A DNA stretch of 64,000 nt from Otatea glauca (lineage: Eukaryota > Streptophyta > Magnoliopsida > Poales > Poaceae), in assembly GCA_036346275.1 (NCBI GenBank), contig CM070721.1, positions 47,527,594 through 47,591,593 on the forward strand, in the 5' to 3' direction. The notes beneath the pieces are model-generated. The model was not told where the DNA came from. It did not search any database and worked only from the letters and a program-made list of their open reading frames with translations. Position numbers and translations under genes: made by a program. This document shows, in pieces, positions 25,557-36,960 of this stretch; position 1 is the first letter of the stretch, and every line of letters starts with the position of its first letter.

Positions 25557-25772
25557 CTAGATTCCTCCCCTACGCGCGCGCCCTAAAGCATCTATGAGCG
25601 CGGCTCTGGCCCTGGACAGAGTGGGGAAGGATTCGAGAAAGGCATCGACAGCCTCACTATCCTTGGCAACAGCCTTCTCTTCCGCTAGCTCTGCCAGAGC
25701 ACGTTCAAACTCCTTCCAGAGCTCTGCGTACTCTGAGTTGTCTCGATCATCTCCATAGGGTCTCTTCGGCAT
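25557..25772 (-). CDS. Small acidic ORF inside element A with its own TATA box
   Basis: The frame from ATG at 25772 encodes 71 residues beginning MPKRPYGDDRDNSEYAELWK. It is rich in Glu, Ala and Leu and probably one long helix (FERALAELAEEKAVAKDSEA), ending in basic RARRGGI. The open frame extends upstream to 25853, but I prefer the inner ATG because minus-strand CTATAAAAG at 25842-25850 looks like a TATA box about 75 bp upstream. After the stop, minus-strand AATAAA inside an A-run at 25494-25510 resembles a poly(A) signal. It lies between pol and the extra ORF in the same orientation. No family is recognised. It could be a genuine accessory gene, a captured fragment, or chance. Confidence 0.4.
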   Translation of the reverse strand: MPKRPYGDDRDNSEYAELWKEFERALAELAEEKAVAKDSEAVDAFLESFPTLSRARAALIDALGRARRGGI

Positions 25773-25841
25773 GATGAAGAGCTTAGGTAGAAGCAGAAGA
25801 AGAAGGGAAGAGTTGAGAACTGCTTTTGTGGTTTCGAACGC

Positions 25842-25850
25842 TTTTATAGC
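25842..25850 (-). promoter_or_regulatory. Putative TATA box for the small ORF in element A
   Basis: Minus-strand CTATAAAAG fits the plant TATA consensus and is spaced for transcription starting about 45 bp before the ATG at 25772. This is inference from motif and distance only. Confidence 0.35.
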
Positions 25851-26094
25851 CAATTAGATAAGAGAGAAGTAAATGCATCAAAATTTGAAGCGACTTTGAA
25901 GTTTGAGAAGATACTGGAAAAACTGGGAGTTACTAAATCAAACGATTTTTGATAGAAAACATGCAAGGCTTGGGTAAGAAAACAAGGAAGAGAGCATTAA
26001 GATATACATGGTAAACAAAAATGCTCCCCTTAGACCGACATTATCGAGCAATATTTGAAAAAGCAATGATATTTAGTTCATTTCTTAATTTTGA

Positions 26095-29000
26095 GAATTT
26101 TGCCTCATCAGTGGCTTAGTGAAAATATCACCAATTGGTCCTCGGTTCTTACATGACTAAGCATAATATTTCCTTTAGCAACATGATCACGGATAAAGTG
26201 ATGTCTAATTTCTATATGCTTAGTTCTGGAATGTTGAACCGGATTGTTTGCTATTTTCACTGCACTTTCATTATCACATAACAGAGGTACATTATCAAAT
26301 TTTATACCAAAATGCAGAAATGTTTGTTTGATGAATAAGATTTGAGCACAAGAACTTCCAAAGAGCCACATATTCGCGGCGCGGTGGATAGTGCTACTGA
26401 ATTTTGCTTTTTAGAAAACCAAGAAACTAAAGACCTTCCAAGCAAATGACAGCTCCCTGAGGTGCTCTTACGATCAATCTTGCATCCGGTATAATCAGAG
26501 TCTGAGTAGCCTAGAAGCTCAAAGGGAGCACCTTTGGGGTACCACAAACCAATGTTAGAAGTAAACTTAAGATATCTAAATATTCTTTTTACAGCACTCA
26601 AGTGAATTTCTTTAGGAGCAGCTTGAAATCTAGCACACATACACACACTGAACATGATATCAGGCCTAGATGCTGTCAAGTATAGTAAAGAGCCTATCAT
26701 GGATCTAAAGAGCTTCTGATCTGCAGACTTACCTCCCACATCTTGATCAAGATGTGTATTAGTAGCCATGGGAGTCTTTATGATCTTGCATTCTTCCATT
26801 TTGAAGCGTTTGAGAAGATCCTTAGTATATTTTTCTTGCGAAATAAAGGTTCCTTCCTTTAGTCGCTTGATTTGAAATCCCGAAAAAATGATAGTTCCCA
26901 ATCATAGACATCTCGAACTCTTTAGCCATCATATCACCAAATTCTTTACAAAGAGAAGTATTAGTACAGCCAAAAATAATATCATCAACATATATTTGAT
27001 AAATCATTAATGTTCCATTGATGTCTTTTAAAAACAATGTTGGATCAACCTTTCCAGTTTTGAAGTCTTTATTGAGTAGAAAATCTCTAAGGCGTTCATA
27101 CCAAGCTCTAGGAGCTTGTTTTAGACCATAGAGTGCCTTAGATAATTTATACACGTGGTTTGGCAAATTTGGGTCTTCAAAAGTGGTTGTTCAACATAGA
27201 CAGTTTCATCAATGAATCCATTTAGAAATGCACTTTTTACATCCATTTGAAAAAGAGTGATATCAAAATGAGTAGCAAAGGCAAGAAGGAACCGAATTGC
27301 TTCAAGACGAGCCACTGGGGCATAGGTCTCTCCATAGTCCAGTCCTTCTATTTGAGTAAATCCTTGAGCTACAAGTCTGGCTTTATTTCTTATCACCACT
27401 CCATTTTCATCTTGCTTATTTCTGAACACCCATTTTGTACCAATAACATTGTGATTCTTTGGGCGATTGGTTAAACTCCAGACTTTGTTTCTTTCAAAGT
27501 TGTTAAGTTCTTCTTCCATAGCAATAATCCAATCAGCATCTTCTAGTACTTCTTCCACTGTTTTAGGTTCAATACACGAGACAAAAGAGTAGTGTTCACA
27601 AAAAGAAGCTTGTCTAGAACGAGTTTGAACACCCTTACTGAATTCACCAATGATTTGATCTGAGGGATGATCTTTAGCAATGGTATGATGGCTTTTGATG
27701 AGAACAGGATGATCTTGCTCTTTTTCATCTTCTTCTTCCTGTTGTGTTCCATCATGAGGCACTATTGATTGAGTGGGGAGTTCATCCTTGTCTTCTTTTG
27801 GTCGAATATCTCCCACTTCCATCTTCTTCATGGCTTGTGCCAAGCCATCATCTCCTACATCATCTAAATTCTCATGCTCACCTTGTGAGCCATTAGATTC
27901 ATCAAACTTTACATCATAAGTTTCTTCTACCAGTCCTGTGGTATTATTAAAGACTCTATATGCTTTGGATTTAGAGGAATAGCCTAGCATGAAGCCAGAG
28001 TCACATCTAGTTTGAAATTTTCCCAGATGAGTTCTCTTTTTATAGATATAAACTTTACAACCAAACACACGAAAATATGATACATTTGGTCTTCTACCTA
28101 CCAAGAGTTCATAAGGAGTTTTCTTAAGCAATCTATGAAGATATAGTCTATTTACAGCATGACAAGCAGTATTAATTGCTTCAGCCCAAAAAGCATCAGA
28201 GGTTTCATATTCATCTAGCATAGATCTAGCCATTTCAATCAAAGTTCGATTTTTCCTTTCAACTACACCATTTTGCTGGGGAGTATAAGTTGCTGAGAGT
28301 TCATGCTTAATTCCTAATTCATCACAATATTCAATAATATTTGTGTTAACGAACTCAGATCCGTTGTCACTTCTTATTTTCTTGATGGGACAATCAAATT
28401 CATTTTGAGCCCTTTTTGCGAAAGTTTTGAAGATTTTTCCAACTTCACTTTTGTTTGGTAAAAAGAATACCCAAGTAAATCTTGAAAAGTCATCAACAAT
28501 TACTAAGCAATAAGAGTTACCACCAATGCTGGCATATGAGGTGGGACCAAACACATCCATATGCAGAAGCTCAAGTGGTCTAGAGGTGGACATCATACTT
28601 TTAATTGGATGAGAATTAGCTACTTGTTTGCCTGCTTGACAAGCACTACATAGCTTATTCTTTTCAAATTTGACATCTTTCAAACCCACCACAAGCTCAT
28701 TTTTGAAAAGCTTCTTTAGGTTAGACATACCTACATGCCCCAGACGCCTGTGCCAAAGCCATCCGAGGGAGACTTTAGCTAACAGGCAGGTTGAGATACA
28801 TGAGGAGTTAGATTTGAAATCTACTAGATAGAGATTTTGAAATCTGAATCCTTTGAATATAAGTTTTTTATTTTTATCAAATACAGTTACCCCATCAGAA
28901 GTGAAGCTACAATGAAATCCAAGATCACACAATTGAGCCACTGACAATAAATTGAAGTTTAAGGAATCAACAAGAAGAACATTGTCAATAGAGTGATCAT

Positions 29001-29150
29001 TTGATATGGCAATCTTACCAAGACCTTTTACCTTTCTTTTGCTGTTATCTCCAAAGGTGATTTTGTGACTTGGATCACTTTCTCCTTCAATTGAAGTGAA
29101 CATTCTTGAGGTACCAGTCATATGTTGAGTGCAGCCACTGTCTATGACCC
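26095..29150 (-). pseudogene. pol: Element A pol: protease, integrase, reverse transcriptase, RNase H
   Basis: The protease motif DSG is encoded at 29134-29142 (WVIDSGCTQHMTGTS). The long frame 29121-27121 carries the GAG-pre-integrase zinc region (HRRLGHVGMSNLKKL ... CSACQAGKQ), the integrase core (HMDVFGPTSY, VDDFSRFTWVFF, IRSDNGSEF, YTPQQNGVVERKNRTL) and the start of reverse transcriptase (GTKWVFRNKQDENG). A frameshift near 27175 follows VYVEQP, where about seven bases appear to be missing. Catalytic YVDDIIFG lies in the 27166-26822 frame. A second shift near 26885 leads to RNase H (DRKSTSGSCHLLGRS), and a third near 26360 leads to the C-terminus. The gene would be functional only without these three lesions. 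Confidence 0.9.
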
Positions 29151-29186
29151 AATGTCTGCCTCCACTCTTATAATTTATCTACAAGT

Positions 29187-31297
29187 TCATTTCTTCATTT
29201 TAGGTACCCAAATACTTTTGGGTCCTTTGATGTTAGTTACAGCCATCTTAGGTTTAAAGGGATTTATTAGCATGGCCTTAGGTACCCAGACAGCTTTAAG
29301 TTTCTTATTTAGATTTGAGGGACCCACAAATTTTACATTTGCTTTGCCCCTGAAATCTTTAAATAACATGTAATGGGCATCAACCATGCAATCCCTTTTG
29401 GTATGAGACATATTTGCAAGATAACAGTTTTTAGATGCATGATTTGATTCATGACAATAATAGCATTGAGTGCTTTTCTTGACAAAAATTTGTATAGCAT
29501 GACCGGATGCATTTTTATTCGGCAAACTGTTGGGTTTATATCCCAAGCCCTTTTTGCCCAACTTTGGTCTCTGTTCAACAAGAATTTTGTCAAGGGTAGC
29601 ACTTCCCAGAAAACATTTTTCTAAACCTTTGTCAAATGTGGCTATTTTAGCTTTTAGTTCTTTATTTTCGGTTTCAAGCTTCTTGATATTGGAAGTATAT
29701 TTGCATTTTTCATTGCAGACATCAGGAGAACCACATGTTGAGATCTCTTCTGTTGAAGAGTCACTCGAGATAGATGTATTATTTAAAGAGGCATAACTGA
29801 TTTTGTTCGACATCATCTCATTTTCAATTTCTAGTTCACAGTAGTTAATTTGCAAGTCTTCATAATTTTTGGTAAGCAAAGCATTACTTACAACTAAATT
29901 ATCATGAATTTGTACAGACTTTTCATGTTCATGCATAAGTTTTTCATACTTGTCTGTTAGCATCCTTTGATCATTGAGCAGGCTAGAGATAGTCTTCTTA
30001 AGAGTTTTAGTTGAATTTGTCTTATCATGCAAGGCATTATTTAGTTCCTTAACTAGTTCTACTAACTCATCATAAGTAGGAGAATCACTCACCTTTTCCT
30101 CATCTGATCTTGCCATAAGACAGAGAGGGAATAATGGTGGCGGAGGAGTTGACTCATCCAGCGCAAGTCCAGCTAGCCCCTTTGACTTTGGACTTTCTTC
30201 TTCTGAGGATGAGTCTTCACTTTCACTTTCATCGTCGGTGACCCATTCTCCTATGTGAGCCTCTCCCTTTCCTTTCTTTATAAATCGCTTAGAGTAGCTC
30301 TTCTTGAAAAACTTCTTTGATTTTTCATGAGTCTTTTCTTCATCCTCGTCGTCCTTATTCCTGTATTTGCTCTTCTTCTTGATTTTGTTGGGACACCGAG
30401 CAGCTATGTGTCCTTTTTCATTGCAATCAAAACATACAACATTAGAAAAAGGATTTTTCTTTGAGTAGGAGTTTGACCTTTCTCTGTCTTTAAAATTGAC
30501 CCTTCTCATGAGTTTGTTTGCTCTTCTCATGAGTAGAGCTAATTTCTTCACGTCTTCATCTTCATCTTCACTTGACTCATCATCATCTTCTTCAGATGAA
30601 TCTTGAACAACTTCTTTGGCCTTTAATGTGATGGATTTCTTTCTTGGTGCATCTTCATCAGCCAAAGTGAGCTCATGAGCAGATATTTTGCCTAGTAGTT
30701 CAGTTGGAGTAAGCCTTTTGAGATCGCCACTGTTGGACAAATAAGTGATCAAGCTGTGATATGATCGTGGAAGCACTCTAATCATCTTCCTGCATACTTC
30801 AACATCTGAGATTTTAGTTCCTAGGCCCTTTAGTTCATTTACAATGGGATTTAGCCTAGAGAACATATCATTTGCATTTTCTTGAGGAAGCATTTTGAAT
30901 TGATCAAATTTTTCCCTAACAACATAGTATTTTTCTTCTTTTACATCGGAGGTACCTTCATGAATTTCTTGTAATGTTGTCCATATATCATATGCAGAAG
31001 TAAGATTACTTACTCTATCAAAGACTTCTAAGCTAAGACAAGAAAATATGGCATTTCTAGCTTGGGCATCATATTGCATATTTTGAATTTCACCCGGAGT
31101 GGGTTCTCCATATGCAGATTGCCCTTCGTGTATGACACGAGGAGGCATAGGTTTCTCTCAGAACCCTCCACACATCATACCCGACGACTTCTAAATAGCA
31201 TCTCATTTCGATCTTCCAATAAGCATAGTTTGTGCCATCAAAAATGTGTACTCTACCAATACTAACGATGGCAGAACCATTTCCTCACCATTTACCA
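29187..31297 (-). pseudogene. gag: Element A gag
   Basis: The main frame (31148-29187) holds the UBN2-type Copia gag core (YDIWTTLQEIHEGTSDVKEE, RVLPRSYHSLITYLSNSGDL), a Ser/Asp/Glu-rich tract, and a CCHC zinc knuckle CFDCNEKGHIAARC near residue 240. A coiled-coil half follows, and a second CCHC-like finger CYYCHESNHASKNC lies near residue 565. The true N-terminus, with FDGTNYAYWKIEMRCYLEVV, lies upstream to about 31297 in another frame, so an indel near 31150 breaks the gene. Stop codons also separate gag from the protease. A long coiled coil and two zinc fingers fit the large gag of Sireviruses. Confidence 0.9.
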
Positions 31298-31328
31298 AAG
31301 CTAGTTAAGCTAAATAAGGTAAACCTAT

Positions 31329-31339
31329 GCTCGATACCA
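31329..31339 (-). promoter_or_regulatory. Primer-binding site of element A (initiator tRNA-Met, one base missing)
   Basis: Minus-strand TGGTATCGAGC sits two bases inside the 5' LTR. Compared with the canonical TGGTATCAGAGC one A is absent. Element B keeps the full form, so this is a mutation, a tolerated variant, or a sequence error. Confidence 0.85.
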
Positions 31340-31341
31340 CT

Positions 31342-33217
31342 TGAAGGATCGATATGGCCTAGAGGGGGGGGGGTGAATAGGCAATTTTACAAATTTTGGC
31401 AATTTTAGTTTACTCGCTTATAGCAAGAGTAAAGCAGAATCCAAGCAACGAGTAAATACAGCGAAAGCGATAAAAGAAATGATACTGGAGAGACAACAAT
31501 TTTATCCCGTGGTTCAGAGACGCACTCCTAATCCACGTTGAAGCACTTCTTCTGAAGTTCAGCTTCTCCAAAGCTAGTCGCAGTTGCTCTGGTGTTCACT
31601 CAGGTAACTCTTTCACTTCTCCAGTGAGGTGAGTTCCAAACCTCTCACAAACACAGTTGCCTTCCACAAACACCTTTGGACAGGTCACACTGTTTTACTT
31701 CCTCCAAGCTGTCTAGGATCACCAATCTTCAAGAGTAATAAACCTTGCACAAGTTCTGACTCTTGGTTCACTATGCAAATCACAAAACTAGACACTGACT
31801 TGGAGCTTACACACTTAGGGATGTATGAAGATTTTTGTGTAGAAATGAAGCACAGACTCCTTTTTGAGAATGAGAGCTATATATCAATGCCAAAATGTAA
31901 GGAGTTCATGTATCTATCAGGTAGATGGCTTAGGAAATGCTTATATAGCCATTTTGAGTGAATATAGCCGTTACACTGCTCTGAAGAGCCGTTGGACGTG
32001 TCGATGTCGAAACAACGAGAAAAACACACGCATACAACGGACTATGTATCGCTGCTTAGCGATATTGGGTATGTGTATGCGGACCAAATTTCGAGTTCAC
32101 GACGGACCAAAAATTTTGGTCCGCAGATACATGGGTTGATCAAGAAGATGGTCTCGCATACAACTGAGAGATATATATGAGTATCTGACTAAGAGGTTTG
32201 GTCCGTTATACATGACTTTCAAAAGATTCTGCTTAGACATAGAGACTTATGTACGTCGGACCAAAATTTTGGTCCGTCATACATGGACGAAGCCACAGAT
32301 TTGCCAGGCAAATAGACACATGTACTTCGGACCAAATTTTTGGTCCGTAATGCATGGACTTAAGAGAAGATAGGTTCTGGCGAGAAGACATATGTATTTC
32401 GGACCAAATTTTTGGTCCGTAATGCATGGACTTAAGAGAAGATTTGAGCCAAGAACCTTTTTCAATTATAGATAAAAAAAAATATTGGCTTTTCAATCTA
32501 GCAACGGACTTAAAAGAAATTAAGCACAAAAGTTTTGTCTGTTTCCTGAGTAAAAACTTATTTTAGGTTTCGATCGAAAAGGAACATCAAAGATTTAGTC
32601 CGGCCAAAACTTATATACCGAAGGGATCTTTGGACCAAATTTTTGGTCTCTGAGGATAGGAAACCTAAGACATCTTTGGTCCGACATCGAGAAGCGAGAT
32701 CAGATGTATGCCGGACCAAAAAATTTGGTCCGTCATACATAGGCAGGTTTCTGACTAAGATATTTTTCTGGGAAAGTTTGTTCAAGAATATGTGAATATC
32801 AAAGCGAGTAAATTCTAATATGAAGAGCAGATATACAAAGGAAGTTTTGACAAAGAATAGATTCAAGGTTTGCAACGAACTGAAGAATATAGATAGGTAA
32901 AGATATGGTCCGTTTGAACTGGAAGATATAGTTTGAAAAAGATATAGATTGAGTGTCTTTTGCTCCAAGTGATCTGGTTTTGCTTTTGCCTATCAAACTA
33001 TTTCCTTGTGCTAAGTCCCTCTTTTGAACAGCTATACAAAGCCAAAACACCTTCAGTCATAAACTATAAACTAAAGGCCTTAATCTTGTTGTCCCAGCTT
33101 ATTTCATCATACGTTCCAGCTCACTTTCTTCAGGCTTTGAATATTACTAACTTAGTCATCAATAGCAAAATCATAATAATATAAAAAATAAATTTGAGGG
33201 GTGCCTAGATGCTATCA
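31342..33217 (-). repeat. 5' LTR of element A (intact, 1876 bp)
   Basis: It begins TGAAGGATCG at 31342 and ends GATGCTATCA at 33217, next to the duplication CCAGG. It contains the GGACCAAA palindrome array (about 32080-32740) and the 72-bp tandem pair. It is the reference copy for the split 3' LTR. Plus-strand and minus-strand frames inside it appear in both LTRs and are not regarded as genes. Confidence 0.95.
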
Positions 33218-33222
33218 CCAGG

Positions 33223-33789
33223 TGCAGTCATTGTGCATGGTAAGGCATATGATGAGCCAAGTGACTTGATCCCGTTTGCAAGCGATGATGATTTGGTGGG
33301 ATCTAGGCCTGTGAGAGGCTTGGCGACAAGGCATTGGGGCCACATAGAAAATGACGAAGTATGAGCGATGCTTCAAGACGAAGAGTGAGAAAAGGTCAGT
33401 AGAGGGCCATTTTAGTAGATTGTCCAATACCAAAAAGGTGGAGTGTTTGATGGCGATGATGAGCTCGACGGGTGATGAGTTCAACGATGAAGAGTAGAAG
33501 CTGGTGGTAGCTCCGGTGGAGGCTATGGCTATGATTTTGGTGTTGGTGTTGGTTCTAGAGGTGGTGTTGGTGGAGAGGTGCGGTAGAGGTGTTGGTAGAA
33601 GGTGGATGTCAAGGTGGTCAGGGGCTAGAGGTAGAGATGGTAGAGACCAAGGCTTGAGGCATGTGTGTTGAGGTGGAGGATAGTAGGAGACTAAGACTAC
33701 GGGTGTTACGAAGAAGGCGAAGGACTTGATGTTAATTGAGGTTGTGTTGGAGGTAGTCAAGGTGATGTTTGTGGTAGTAACTGTGGTCG
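33223..33789 (+). other. Glycine-rich coding-like relic, left part
   Basis: Starting right after the element A duplication, a plus-strand frame reads AVIVHGKAYDEPSDLIPFAS before a stop near 33363. Further on, a Gly-rich stretch GGGYGYDFGVGVGSRGGVGG appears at about 33500-33575. The pattern suggests the end of a glycine-rich protein gene, but stops and frame changes intervene. Element D then cuts it at 33790-33798. I cannot name the family. Confidence 0.3.
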
Positions 33790-34845
33790 GTAGTGTAGGG
33801 AATTTTTTTTAAAATAATACATTTTTTAAAAGTAATTGCGACATTAATACGCAGATTAAGAAATTTGCAAAAATAATACTACGTCGCCGTACCGGTTGGC
33901 GAAAATCAAGTAGTCGCTAGATGGTTTGGCAAAAATGGTATTTTCGTCAAACGGTGTGGCGAAAATAGGCTAATTGTGCAATTAAGAACATCTGACAGAG
34001 TGTTTGGCCGGGACACCCTATTTTTGCCAAATGGTATGGCGAAAATAGGGGTGTCACCACACGGTATGGCAGCAACCTATTTTCGCCATACCATTTGGCG
34101 AAAATAGGTGGATTTTTTAAAATAAATACGAAATATTTTCAAATAATAAATTTGTCGATGATAATTCATGTAGTTAAAAGTAGGGTCAATAAATGAAGAA
34201 AAATTCATATTTGTCAGTGATAATTCATGTAGGAATTTTTTTTGTAAGTAATACAATTTTTTATTAAAATTGGAGAAATATATTTTGCGCTAAAAAAATT
34301 GCAGAAATACACCTTAGTCTCCCGACCATAGGACGACAGGAAGAAGTTGCCCGAAAAAATTACAAATTCGATCAAAAATTTTTTAGAGGAAATTTAATTT
34401 ACGAGAAAAATCGTCAATGTTATTTTGACGGGTCGTAGAATTGTATAGTTCAAAGTAGGGTCAATTAATTCAGAAAAATTAATTGTATATGTCGATGCTA
34501 ATTAATGTAGTGCTTTACAAAATTATTTGTTAGTTAATTATTTTCGGGAAAAAAACCAAATTTCGTTGTTCGTCTTTCGATGTGCGACAAATTTGACGAC
34601 AAATAAAACCCAACATTGATATTCATAAAACTGCGATACAACATAAGTACATAAGTGCCTTAGAGAATTGATAAAACTGTTATACAACATAAGTCACAAA
34701 ACCATACATTCTATGACCATAGTCTTCGGTATAGGGCATGTTGACAAGGATAAAAGTCATCTATTGGTGGAAGTGATTGAACGTCGAGGTGGAGGTGATA
34801 CGAAATCGTTATTATCATCGTTATCGTCATTTGTATGGTTGGGAA

Positions 34846-35532
34846 CTAGCCCGCTTCTAGTGCTGGTTGAACGTTCTCTTGCATGTTTCTTGAACGGCCT
34901 GTTGTGGAAGTGCTTGAACGTCGAGGTGGAGGTAATATGAAATCGTCGTCATCATCGCCATCGTCATTTGCATAGTTAGATCCTCTTTTGTATCTTCTAC
35001 GCGAACCAGGCATCACACCCCCGCCGAAGAGCATATACATCGCTAAGAATTCTGGGATATCTTTGTTCAGCAACTCTTCATCCTCTAGGAATGAATAACA
35101 CACAAGACGAGCATACGAAGTAGTGAACTCATGTATAATGGTAAAAAGATTAGTAAGGTGAACAAATATAAAATAACTAACCTTAATATGCTCTGCATAC
35201 CGATCGGGCAGCATTAGTACCATGTAATATCTTCTAGAGAAACATGTAGCAGAAGGGTGGTCGGCTAGTTCGCACACCCTAAAATATCTTTGACGCCACC
35301 ATTGCAAGTGCGCCTTCAGGTCGTCAAAGGTCACAAGGTTCAGGCCAGAGGTTGTCAAGTTATGCCTCCGTAATGTCGGGCGCCACTCTTGCAATTTGGT
35401 CACCACTTTACTTAGGTTCTCCTCCTTGAATGGATCGTCTCTCCCACCACGCGTAACCTTCAACGTGTAATTGAGAGCTACGCTGCTCATATCGGGTGTC
35501 CATGAAAATACTCTGCTAGAGGATCCAACCAT
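34846..35532 (-). CDS. Unknown gene carried by element D
   Basis: A 228-residue frame starts MVGSSSRVFSWTPDMSSVAL at 35532. It includes the aromatic/basic stretch HLQWWRQRYFRVCELADHP, and ends with an acidic run (DDGDDDDDF) then a Pro/Arg/Ser-rich tail. A minus-strand TATA-like CTATAAAAGG at about 35579-35588 lies about 50 bp upstream of the ATG, in good context (tcaccATGG). The segment between RYAEHIK and FTTSYARLV, about 35110-35185, starts GTTAGT and ends in AG on the minus strand, so it may be an intron, although the frame stays open. No family is recognised. It may be a MULE accessory gene or a captured host fragment. Confidence 0.45.
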   Translation of the reverse strand: MVGSSSRVFSWTPDMSSVALNYTLKVTRGGRDDPFKEENLSKVVTKLQEWRPTLRRHNLTTSGLNLVTFDDLKAHLQWWRQRYFRVCELADHPSATCFSRRYYMVLMLPDRYAEHIKVSYFIFVHLTNLFTIIHEFTTSYARLVCYSFLEDEELLNKDIPEFLAMYMLFGGGVMPGSRRRYKRGSNYANDDGDDDDDFILPPPRRSSTSTTGRSRNMQENVQPALEAG

Positions 35533-36179
35533 GGTGAAGAAGTGTGAGTGGGAGCTGCAGTTGTGTGCCTGCGATTTGGCCTTTTATAGATTCGAAGTGG
35601 TGGTGTATAGACTAAGTGTTGGAATGTAAGATTGAAACGTACAGAGGGATAGAAAAATGCTGGAGTGTGTTGTAAGTCGGGCTGAAAAGGTAGTCATGCA
35701 TGCAATGTGTTAGGACTGACAAAGCTGATGGTAGCGTGTTGTCAAATCGGTCTAGCAAAAGTGATCGTCTATTGTTGTAAAATCTGCCTGAAAAGTTTGA
35801 AGCATTGGGCATTGTTGTAACTTGTTATTGCAAAAGGTGGTGGATGATACCAGTGACTTGTCTAGTCGGCCTCAGAGCCTTTTTTCAGGCCGATGTGAGA
35901 AAAGGGATGAAAAATATGCAGAACGCCTTTTTCATACAACGTGGATACGGGAACCTTATCATATTTCGAAATGGCTAGTGGAAACGCCTGTTCGTTGGGC
36001 GATGATACGGTTCTATACTAGGAAACAGATTGTGATGGATGAAATAAAATGCGAGCAAAACAAAATAAATGGTGTGAAATAATAAATCATACATTAAGTG
36101 AGGAAGTATAAAACTTGTATATGATGACAACAAAATAAAGTACTACCCCTAACCACCCCCTGAGCACCCCTACCCCTAC

Positions 36180-36960
36180 GACGACCTCTCTTTGCCCTAC
36201 GTGCTGAAGCCGGTGCATCGTCTAGAGGTCATGTGTGAAGCTCCTGGGATGGTCGCGCCGCCGTGTCTGAATCAAGGGTCAGACACTGACCGGCGACCTT
36301 CGCGGGGGCAAGGCGTACCCGTAGGAGGTGTCGTAGTCCTACTGCGTCATCTGCATCGCTGGAGGGGGTTGCGTGGATTGTGTCGCTGGAGGGGGCTGCA
36401 TGAACTGCGTGCCAGAGAAGAACTGATCCGCCCAAGAGAACTAATCAGTGGCGTGCCCTGACGAGTGAGGCGACGAAGAGAACTGTCCTCCAACCTATGG
36501 GCAACCTGCAGTTCAGGTAGTAACATGTAATCATAATTAGGTGATACTTATACCAACTGTCAACAATTGAATATTGCGCGACTTACCTGGTATGGGGACC
36601 ATGGTGGGACCGTGTGGTGCCTGCCAACTAGACCCTCCAGCCACGTCTGGGGCCGGAGGCACAGGGGTGTGGAAGCTGGACTTTGCCTCCAATACGTAGG
36701 GAGGAGCTGGGGCCGGTGTGTGGTAAGAAGGCACGCGTGGCGGCCTGGATGAGGTACCACGATCAGTCGCATCCATCTGCCGACAATAACCGAGCTCCAC
36801 GATCCGTCGAGTCCTAGCCACCACGCGTCTCTATGCTTCTGTCATCTCGTCTAGTGTGACAGCGACTCCGTCCCGCAGCCTACTCAAAATGCTGTGGCCA
36901 TGTTGGTGCAAGCCCCTGGCGTGGTCCACCTGCCACGTACGAACAAATCATAAACGTACG
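36180..36960 (-). pseudogene. C-terminal remnant of a plant-mobile-domain gene in element D
   Basis: After a minus-strand acceptor (..gtggcag) near 36930, the frame reads VDHARGLHQHGHSILSRLRD, then a TAG, then RRVVARTRRIVELGYCRQMD and a proline-rich tail through 36537. This helical region followed by a Pro-rich tail has the same position and character as the region after the PMD core in the plus-strand gene of element E, where EMHTMVDRTLRDKGESS is found. The PMD core itself is absent. The assignment is inference from pattern, not alignment. Confidence 0.4.

Larger units (their letters stand above)
8526..33217 (-). mobile_element. Element A: complete Sirevirus-type Ty1/copia retrotransposon, interrupted by element B
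   Basis: The element is bounded by TGAAGGATCG at 8526 and GATGCTATCA at 33217 and flanked by the exact 5-bp duplication CCAGG (8521-8525 and 33218-33222). It lies on the minus strand: 5' LTR 31342-33217, primer-binding site, gag, pol, a small ORF, an extra 3' ORF, polypurine tracts, then a 3' LTR split by element B. Without the 10,996-bp insertion and its duplicated 5 bp the element is about 13.7 kb. All main genes carry frameshifts, so it is non-autonomous now. The paired LTRs are about 1.88 kb and look well over 90% identical by eye. Confidence 0.95.

Noticed and set aside
34846..35532. Interpretation of the element D gene as a second PMD core
   Set aside because: The PMD hallmark (DRW.PE.HTFH, DVA...GLPI) is absent; only the separate tail near 36180-36960 resembles the region downstream of a PMD.
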